This document shows positions 56,764 through 64,000 of a DNA stretch of 64,000 bases, one piece after another. Source of the DNA: Tetrastigma voinierianum (Eukaryota > Streptophyta > Magnoliopsida > Vitales > Vitaceae). The stretch's first letter is position 1. Each line of letters starts with the position of its first letter. The notes below the pieces were generated by a model. The model had not been told where the DNA came from and made no database searches. It worked only from the letters and a program-made list of their open reading frames with translations. Position numbers and translations under genes: made by a program. The stretch spans positions 1,922,001 to 1,986,000 of the forward strand of contig JAEQBH010000657.1 in assembly GCA_016808115.1 (NCBI GenBank), in the 5' to 3' direction.

Positions 56764-58499
56764 AAGTTTTTCTTGTCCCCAATGAAAAGTAAGATTTGTT
56801 GTCCTCAAACAATTTAGCTTTATTTTAAGGACATTTTTTGTTTTGAAAATGCCTTTCTTGAATTGAAACTAGTTAGTTGCGGCAATTTCAAGTCGAGTTT
56901 TTAGTTCGGACTTGAGACAATTTTTTCAATTATTGTCACAAAACAAACTAATGAATTCCTATAAAATGTAACCAAATTTAATTGATTAATCCACGATCTC
57001 TATGTGGTTTTCTTTCCTTTCTCATAGCCGGGATTAGCTAATCTTACGGTACTCTACGGCGGCGCAATTTCTTTTTAGTTCTTGAGTCATTAATGCTTCA
57101 TTTTCATATTAGTCTCGCTAATGTGGCAAGTACACCTTCAAGATCAATTAGGTCCAGGCATGAGTTTGGCTTAGGTGATTGGGTAGATAAGTGGAGGAAT
57201 TTTAGGCTAAAAATTTGCCGATTCCACTCTTCAATTGTGTATCTTTGCCTATCCTTCATCCTTTTCCTTTCACTAATGCAAATATATTCTGAGCTTGTCA
57301 CTTGATGTAATATGCACTTTATTCTTAGCTTGGCATCTTTTAGAGAAGTCTCCTTTTTCTTTTCTTTTTTTACTTGTCAACGATTTTTAGGATTAGTCTG
57401 ATGTCTTGCCTTCTTATTTCTACCACTCTTGAACTTTGAAATTTGCTCTCTATGCAGTTATTAAGGTACTAGGTGTTGAAACACCCCTAAGAACTTAATT
57501 ATTCAAGAGAGGAGGGCCACAAGACAAAACTTAATCCCCTTTGACAATTTAAAATTTTGACTTCATCTCTGAATTTTTTCCAATTTATTCTTTTCTTTTC
57601 CATCCTTCCTTCTTGTTTTCTTTCAAATCAAAATAACATTCCCCCAAACTTGTCATTTCCTGTATTTTGAAGTTCCTATTCTGAAACCTGGGTAAATAAG
57701 GGTTCCTTACTGTAGGATTAGAATAAAAGAGGGTCTAAGGCTTTCATTTTGCTGTTCAAATGAAGAAACTAGATAATCGGCTCAAATCTGGAACTACAGT
57801 ATATGCTTATGCATACTATGAGGGTAGGCTTGAAAGGCTTAAACTTCCAAGGATGGCCTATATCACTTCCTATTAGTAGTATTGCCTAGGATTTCGCCTT
57901 GACTAATCTATGAGTTCTAAGAACTTGGAATTTGTTGGCTTGTAGGCCAGACCGAAGATGTCCACAATCCTTCACAAATTGTTAGGGAAAATTTTACCAT
58001 GTCTGTTGTTTTCGGACTTTCCTTGGCCTTATTGTTTATACAGGTTTTAAGGTCTCATTTGTGCAGTCGATTTAATACATTTTCTTAAATCTGAACCTTA
58101 AACTTCATTCTAGTTTACATTTCAACTTCTGTTCCCGATTCATTGAGGCCCTACCACAATTTCAATTCTGAAGTTGTTTACGGTAAGGTTTGTTGTTGTG
58201 TTGTTCTAATCAAGTAAAAAGTTGGAGTTGATTATGCGTTGACCAGCGGTACAACGCACCTTGGTGTAATCTATTCATTTGGCTTGAGCATCTTTGCTGA
58301 CAACTAAGATAATTTATCCAGGTAGTTGATTTCTTCTTTATTCAAAACAAAAGTATAATATAATAAGCAATTAATAGCAGACAATTTGACACAGAATCTT
58401 TCAGAAAATTTATGTTGAACTTTTATTAAGAGGGATGATTATACTTTTTGGTTTTGGAGAGAAATAGGCTACAAGGGTTCATCTCCTTCTTTTGTAGGA
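56764..58499 (-). other. Element D 3' non-coding region
   Basis: No coding motif. A second copy of a tract-like sequence (minus strand AAGTTTGGGGGAATGTTATT) lies at 57630-57652. The rest is AT-rich, without repeats I can define. Confidence 0.5.
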
Positions 58500-60130
58500 T
58501 TTGGGAATTTTTAGGTTATGAGGTTCAAGGTTGAAACTAGCTAAAGATGGAGGAAACCTAGGTATTGAGATGTTTGGTTTCTCTTTCTCTAAAGGATCTT
58601 CCTTGTTGAAGAGGCAATGATCATTGGTAAATTCCACCTAAGTTATCAATTCATCTTGCCTCTAACCTATGTTGTTCATGGTTCCTTCAAGTTCAGTGAG
58701 CTTAGTGTGTATGTTCACTAAATTTGAATTCACATGATCTAGACTTTCATTCCCGACTTTTATGCATGAGTTGTTGTCCATCTACAGATCCTTGTCACCT
58801 CTTTCTCCCTGACTTCCCAAATTCCTTGAACTATTCCTTGTAGAGATACTTGAACCCCTCTAACTTTTACAGCATACTTCCTTCCAACTTTTCTTCTCTT
58901 TTGTCTAAAAAGGTCAGCAAATCTTCATCCCTTTTTAGATGCTCATTATAAAAGGACTGTAGTTTCAAGTCCAATCTTTTCATAAGCACTCTTTCTCTCC
59001 TTTCCATTTCTTCCCTCCATTCCTCTTCCCTCTTCTTGAGAAGTTGTTCCTATCTTTGTTCTCTTCTTTAGAAGTCTACCTCCAGAAATTCTTCTCTTAT
59101 TCTCTGTTGTTGTTCCCACTTCTTCTCTCTCTCTTCCATTTCCTTTTTCATAGAAACCATCATCTCCATGATTTCTTTATTTCCTGTGTTGCCCTTGGAG
59201 CGTGCTGTTTGGATTGAGTTCTCCCTTATATGAGAGGGGCGAAATCTTGGACTTATTCTACTCTGAAACTCCTCTTCAACTGGCAGATGGCTCTTCTCTG
59301 GAATTTATTCCATCCCCTCTTGTTCTTCTTCTTCTTCCTAAGGCTCCTCCTCTGACTTCTCTGATCTCATATCCCTCTTTTTTTTTTTTTTTTTGCTCTT
59401 TGGGCGCCAGTATTACTTGTCGATGTCGAGGAGAATCTAGGGCATGTTTCCTTTTCTACCCATACCCCTTTTACTCCAACTAGAATACAGAGTCTGGTGA
59501 TAGTTGTTGGATGGGGGATCGGTCCTCTTTTTACTATCTTGTGGAAGGTTTTGATGGATGTTTCTATTATTTTTCCCACATCAAACTTATAACCCTTCAA
59601 TAGGGTATATAAGATGATGGCTTCATTCTCCCTTATTGTAGAAAGATGCTTTGTAGGAATGATAATAGAATCTATAAAGTAAAACCAAACCTTGGCTTCT
59701 TCTGTTAGGGAACCCTTGGGGATGGATTCAGGAGGATTTTTCTTTGTTGAGTTCCATTTCCCCTTCCCTCTAGTCAGGAAATCCATTATTTTTTTATGGT
59801 TGGGTTCTCTTATCAGCTTCTTGTATTTAGACCCATTTTTAGGAGCCCTGATTTGCAATACCTTGTTAATCCTTTCATGACTCATGGGGACCCATACTCC
59901 TTTGACATACACTGCATCTTCCTTCATGTCGATCATATTGGTCTGACTCCTTAACCCTTCTGATATGTAGGGTGGCATGCTTGCAAAATAGGTTCCGTCC
60001 GCTTAACTTGATGATCTGCGCAAAGGTGAGATGAAAGTATTGAACCCGCTTTCTCGATAAAACCTTTATCATTTCGGATTCTCTTTCGAATGGTAAGCTT
60101 CATACGAAATGAATGCTTCATTATGTACAC
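58500..60130 (-). pseudogene. Element D env-like second ORF, main part
   Basis: Minus strand. 60072-59875 reads SRKRVQYFHLTFAQIIKLSG and HATLHIRRVKESDQYDRHE. 59978-59367 is open for 203 codons: YVKGVWVPMSHERINKVLQI, EEAKVWFYFIDSIIIPTKHL, STIRENEAIILYTLLKGYKF and DVGKIIETSIKTFHKI. This is the putative plant transposon protein domain (KVWHRFV..LLPTSHLSTV..RALLLYAIL type) carried by second ORFs of Athila-type elements. From 59200 leftward, Glu/Lys/Arg-rich frames (EMEEREKKWEQQQ, WREEMERRERVLMKRL) predict a coiled coil. The domain's function is unknown. The N-terminus is displaced to 61387 by an insertion. Confidence 0.68.
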
Positions 60131-61149
60131 TTCTTTAGCTTGCTTAATTGATGCAAGGTTGGGGCCGTGATGAGGATGATCCGAAGTTTAGGTAAGGAAG
60201 TCGAAATATGGGTTTAGGAGTAGTTTTCTTGAGCTGAGAATAGGTTATGGGCCAATTTGGAATTTTCTAAGTTAAGAAAGGTAGATTTATGGTATATAAG
60301 GGAAAGGGGTATTTTAGGAGGTTTTGGTAGTATGGAACAAGGATTTTGAAAGTTTTGGTTGAGGTTGAAAATATGGTTATGGGAAAGTTTAGAGAAAAGA
60401 TGAGATGGTGATGGAAAGTAGAGTTCGGTGACAAGAGTGATTACTTACCTGCTTAATGAAACGATCCACACAAGATGGATGATGATGAAGGCGCCAATCA
60501 ACCATGGACGGTTGGATTGATAAGTCGACAAAGACTTCGCCACCGCGAATCCACCTAGGTATGAGAAGCCACTCTAACTCGCCCCCAAGGGAATCCACCC
60601 AAGAGATAAGAGAACAAGAGAGAACTCTAAAGTTATAGAAAATCGAAAAATATTATTAAACTTGAAACCCATTGTCAAAAAGACTACATTAGGGGTATAT
60701 AGCCCCATACTTTCTAAATCAAAAGCAACTTCTACTTTAACTAGAAAAGAAACTTTCTAAATTACAAAGAACAATCCTACTTTAACTAGGAAAAGAAACT
60801 TTCTTAAATTACAAAAGCAACTCCTCAAAAAGAAAACTTAAAATAAATAAAGCAAACTTTCTAAAATAAATAAACCAAATCTTCCTAAAATAAATAAAGC
60901 AAACTTTCTAAAATAAATAAACCAAATCTTCCTAAAATAAATAAAGCAAACTTTCTAAAATAAATAAAGCAAATCTTCCTAAAATAAATAAAGCAAACTT
61001 TCTAAAATTAATGTGGCAGCTCCACATCAGGGGTTTGTCCAAGTCTGACCACGTTTTTTGCCTTCCAAGGCCCAAATGAGGTCCAAAAAAGGAGTTTTCA
61101 CATGTATTCAATGCGTCTTGACCTCCCCAATCCAATTCTTCAATAATTA
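60131..61149 (-). repeat. Probable insertion in the second ORF, with 47-bp tandem repeats
   Basis: It separates the ORF's N-terminal start (61387-61150) from its main part. It contains a minus-strand TATA-like GGGCTATATACCCC (60694-60707), an AT-rich array, and no coding domain, so it looks like a small LTR or other non-autonomous insertion. The boundaries are approximate and no duplication was found. 60131-60400 could instead be ORF-derived sequence. Confidence 0.4.
60836..61007. repeat. Tandem repeat, 47-bp unit
   Basis: An alternating pair of half-units, AAAATAAATAAAGCAAACTT and AAAATAAATAAACCAAATCT, each plus a short TCT/TCCT end, giving a 47-base period for about 3.5 copies. Confidence 0.9.
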
Positions 61150-61387
61150 GGACTGAATTCCCAATGTTTGGTGTGTTTATAGATGCTCCTGCATCATTAA
61201 TTCTACTTATTTTAGCTCTTTTCTTCTCTCTGTCATTCTATACAGGGTTTTGTGCCTCTTCCTGCACCCCTGGTTCTGCTACTTGAGTTGTCTCAGTCTG
61301 AGGTTCCAAATGAACCTCTTCTTCACCAGCTATGTATTCTTCCATCATCTCATTGAGGTTTGGGACTAAGCTTTGGGGTTCTGCCAT
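61150..61387 (-). pseudogene. Element D second ORF, N-terminal fragment
   Basis: The start codon is at 61387 on the minus strand. It reads MAEPQSLVPNLNEMMEEYIA, GEEEVHLEPQTETTQVAEPG and VQEEAQNPV, then a stop at about 61241. The next frame continues as NDREKKRAKISRINDAG and VLIIEELDWGG. It is acidic then basic, the usual low-complexity lead of such second ORFs. It is cut near 61150. Confidence 0.5.
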
Positions 61388-61569
61388 CAAAGTGATCTGG
61401 ATTTGGGGTTTAAGGTCTCTGAAGTCTAGGGTTTTCAGGTAGTTAGATGAGAGAAAAGTGAGATTTTTAGTGAGAGTGTGAGTGATATGAACAATGGGAA
61501 GGGATGGCTTTTCAGTTTTTAGAGAGCTTCTTCAGTTTATGGCTCAATAAATGAATGTCTCTCTTTGTC
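61388..61569 (-). other. Leader of element D second ORF
   Basis: Non-coding sequence between the ORF start and the GTCGCGAC array. Nothing else is seen. Confidence 0.5.
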
Positions 61570-62104
61570 GGTCGCAACAATAAATGATTAGGTCACAACA
61601 ATCGCATTTAATTTTAACTGTATAATTTATTTTGTGACCCTCAAAATTAATATTTTTGCTCCAGTCTTTATTATTTGAAACCTCATGTCACGAGACACTT
61701 TAGGTTTGTCGCAACAATGAATAGTCCTTACATTAGAAAATTTTGTCGCGACACACGTCATTGGACTCAACAATTGCCTATAGGATACAATCTGGGTCAC
61801 GACCCAAAAAGTCTGTTGCGACAAAGGTTGGTTTCTACAAACAAAAAAGTGGGTCGTGACACCGTTTGAAGGTGGTCGCGACACTGTTTCTGTTGCCAGA
61901 TACTTTAGTTTCAAAAATTCGTTTCGCAACAGAAAAAAACAATGTCACGACATCATAATTCAGTGAGCTCTATCGCGACCAAACTTTTAATGTCATGACC
62001 TAATTTTCTTATGAATTGTCTTGACCATTAAATTTCTTGTTGCGACAGCCCTAATTTCCTTACTCATAAAACAATGTCACGACACAGATTTCTTTTGTCG
62101 CGAC
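61570..62104. repeat. Array of decayed GTCGCGAC palindromes (internal array)
   Basis: A second cluster of the motif found in the D LTR, here upstream of the second ORF. Examples are GTCGCAAC at 61571, GTCGCGAC near 61745 and 61875, and GTCGCGAC at 62097-62104, with GTCACGAC, GTTGCGAC and GTCGTGAC variants between. The surrounding sequence is not otherwise similar to the LTR. Confidence 0.82.
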
Positions 62105-62699
62105 CAAGTTATTGTTTCCCCAACTTTCTATAACTTAAAACTCCCTTCCTATTCAGTTTAATCACTCACAACTCAATCAAAATTTTCAATTCAATCATTT
62201 TGAAGACATATTTAGTAACAGGAAATCATCAATTCAATCATGAAAAACTATCTCAACACATCAACATAGCATTCAAGCAATTGGCAGCAAATTTCCCCAA
62301 ACTTAATATATGCATTATCATTCAAAATAAGTTTAGGAAATGAGAAATACTCCCCCTTGTAGTTAATTACTGCATATTTTAATTTGAGATAATCTGCTAT
62401 CTAATGAAATTCTTCTTGAATTTTGCTTCACTATCCTGAAAATGAACAAAACTGAAAATAAAGCTATTGACATATTTAAACAACAACCTCAAACACAAAA
62501 TTCAATTGAACTACTCAAACAATTAAAACTATTAAAAAGATTAAGAAAAATCCTGCTTGTGTTGCCTCCCAAGAAGCTGCTCAATTTACTATCCTTAGCT
62601 AGACATTTGCTATATTTTGTCTTCTCTTCAACATTCTTTTTGCTTGCTCCTCTAGTTTGAGCTTTTCTTCATTGATTCAATCTCCATGCATGCTTTGTC
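62105..62699 (-). other. Post-gag region of D with post-pol motif, pol missing
   Basis: On the minus strand CTTCTTGGGAGGCAACACAAG at 62560-62580 is the motif that usually follows pol in this group (compare 42188-42208 and 30760-30800). It lies about 130 bases after the gag stop. A further tract-like AAGTTTGGGGAAATTTGC is at 62285-62302. No coding domain. Confidence 0.6.
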
Positions 62700-64000
62700 T
62701 TACATTTTCTTGCTTCCTTGCATTTCATTACTGCCTCTCATTGCAGTTGGTGTGAGATCTTTAGGATTGACCTCAATATTGCTGGGAAATGTATTTCTGG
62801 TTTGGCTTTGCAAGGTTAGGGCTAACTGCCCTACTTGAGTCTCCAAGTTTCTCAATGTAGCATTAATATTTGTTTGAAACACAATTGTGTTAGCTTGGAA
62901 ATTCTCAAGTTCAGCAAACTTTTTCTCATTCACATTCAAGATCTTTTTGTTTTCTTTCATGAATTGTAGCACCTGATCTTCAAAGGTTTGAGTTCTTTTC
63001 TGCCCTTGATATTCTCCTCTGTTGTCCTTATTTTGCTACTGTTGTTGTTACTGCTGCTGAAACCCAGGCTGAGTATAAGCCTAATGATAATTCTGTCCAT
63101 TTCTAGGACCCTGTTGTGCTCCCCTACCGTAGGAAAAATTTTTGTGGTTCCTCAGTGCTGGAGTGTAGTGTGTTAGCAAGTTGGGGTTAGGCTTGAAGTG
63201 GTAACTTCTCTGCTCATTCATGTACTTTGTTTCCTCAACTTGGTAGGGCTTCTTCCTCAAACCCCTCAGCACTATTTCTCCTTCCTTCTTTCACTGTTCC
63301 AACTTCATGTGCAATGTGCATTCTCCTCTCATTACTACTCATCTTGTTCATTACTGCATCTAGCTTAGCTTCTATGGCTATAGTTCTATCCAATCCAATC
63401 AAACCATTTCATTCTCGGCCGTCGGCTTCCCTAAAAAGATTCATATGGAGTCTTTATAGGCCACACGGCAAGGTCTTCAATAACTTGCCTTGCCTCCTGC
63501 ACTTCTTCTTTAAAACCTTTCACAAGAGATGCACACCATACCTCGAGTGTATAATTCATGGCATGGTAGAAAATGTCCACCTGTGTTGTCAGATCTATCC
63601 TATGCATAGGGCATCTCTTCAGCAGTCTCTTGAATCTCTCTCATGCTCTGTAGAGACTCATCCTCCCCTTGCTTGAAAACAATGATTTCTCCTCTTCTCT
63701 CAACAGTGAGAGCTAAAGGAAAAAATCTGCTCATGAATGCCTCCACCAGTTCTTCCCAAGTATTCACTGATCCCACTAGCAGTGAGTCAAACCATGTGGC
63801 TTCTACATCTCTCAATGAGAATGGGAAGAGTTTAAGCTTGATCACATCAGGTCTCACTCCATTCGATTTCATAGTGTTTGCCATCCTCATAAATCTCCCC
63901 AAATGCTAATTTGGATCTTCTGAAGGGTGGCTGAAGAACTGCGTCACGAATCCATTGTAACAAGCCGTGCCACTAAAAATTGTTTGCTTCAATAGGGGGT
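62700..64000 (-). pseudogene. gag: Element D gag, N-terminus beyond window
   Basis: Minus strand. 63902-63600 reads GRFMRMANTMKSNGVRPDVI, KLKLFPFSLRDVEATWFDSL, TWEELVEAFMSRFFPL and EIIVFKQGEDESL, the conserved Gag capsid region of Athila-type elements. 63480-63230 in shifted frames has LDRTIAIEAKLDAVMNKMSS. 63272-63081 reads EQRSYHFKPNPNLLTHYTPA and NFSYGRGAQQGPRNGQNYH, a Gln-rich stretch follows, and 62972-62700 reads RNLETQVGQLALTLQSQTRN and TFPSNIEVNPKDL, the Gag C-terminal landmark. A stop follows and pol never begins. Confidence 0.8.

Larger units (their letters stand above)
51229..64000 (-). mobile_element. Element D: Athila-like element with gag and env-like ORF but no pol
   Basis: A minus-strand element whose 3' LTR is about 51229-56747 (split by a solo delta LTR) and whose 5' LTR lies beyond 64000. 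Right to left: gag (64000-62700), the GGAGGCAAC motif that normally follows pol (62563-62580), a GTCGCGAC array, an env-like second ORF (61387-58500, interrupted), a 3' non-coding region and the polypurine tract at 56748. Between the gag stop and the post-pol motif there is only about 130 bases, so protease, RT, RNase H and integrase are all gone. It is non-autonomous in form. Confidence 0.7.

Overview
The window looks like heterochromatic, transposon-packed DNA from a flowering plant. Every coding fragment I can recognise belongs to an LTR retrotransposon (Ty3/gypsy of the Athila/Tat type, plus one Ty1/copia element), and I see no host gene, tRNA, rRNA or CRISPR array. All coding regions are broken by stops and frameshifts. 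The rest is LTRs, spacer remnants and minisatellites that grew inside LTRs. I name the elements A, B, C1, C2, D and copia, and the LTR families alpha (A, B), beta (C1, C2), gamma, delta and epsilon (D). Family assignments come from reading the sequence by eye; no alignment or database search was run.

Left part (1-25 kb). 1-7705 is the 3' portion of Ty3/gypsy element A (+): decayed gag and protease, a GC-rich block with no recognised product, a non-coding 3' region and the 3' LTR. 8202-9240 is a piece of a gamma LTR (+), and 12071-14521 a solo gamma LTR (-). A delta LTR on the minus strand (14522-15499, resuming at 23714-23937) was split by element B (15500-23713, +). B is a second copy of A's family with both LTRs. 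A and B both carry gag-protease but no reverse transcriptase, RNase H or integrase.

Middle (25-50 kb), a nested stack. A copia element (-; 25200-26905 and 49021-50460) was split by C1 (-; 26906-49020), an Athila-like element with gag, PR, RT, RNase H, integrase and an env-like second ORF. C1 was split in its RT/RNase H region by C2 (+; 32617-43904), a same-family copy in the opposite orientation that has lost gag and the second ORF. C2 was split near the end of its integrase by a 4.16-kb solo gamma LTR (37676-41835) with a clear 5-bp target duplication CATAT.

Right part (50-64 kb). An LTR-like fragment (50461-51228) precedes element D (-). D's 3' LTR (about 51229-56747) is interrupted by a solo delta LTR (51707-54302, target duplication GATCT). 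D's interior has an env-like second ORF (split by a repeat-bearing insertion) and a gag that runs off the window at 64000, but no pol between them. D carries two arrays of a decayed GTCGCGAC palindrome.

Taken together, the deletions are complementary: A and B keep gag/PR, D keeps gag and the env-like ORF, C2 keeps pol, and only C1 once had everything. This suggests, as inference, that several of these lineages were mobilised in trans before they decayed.
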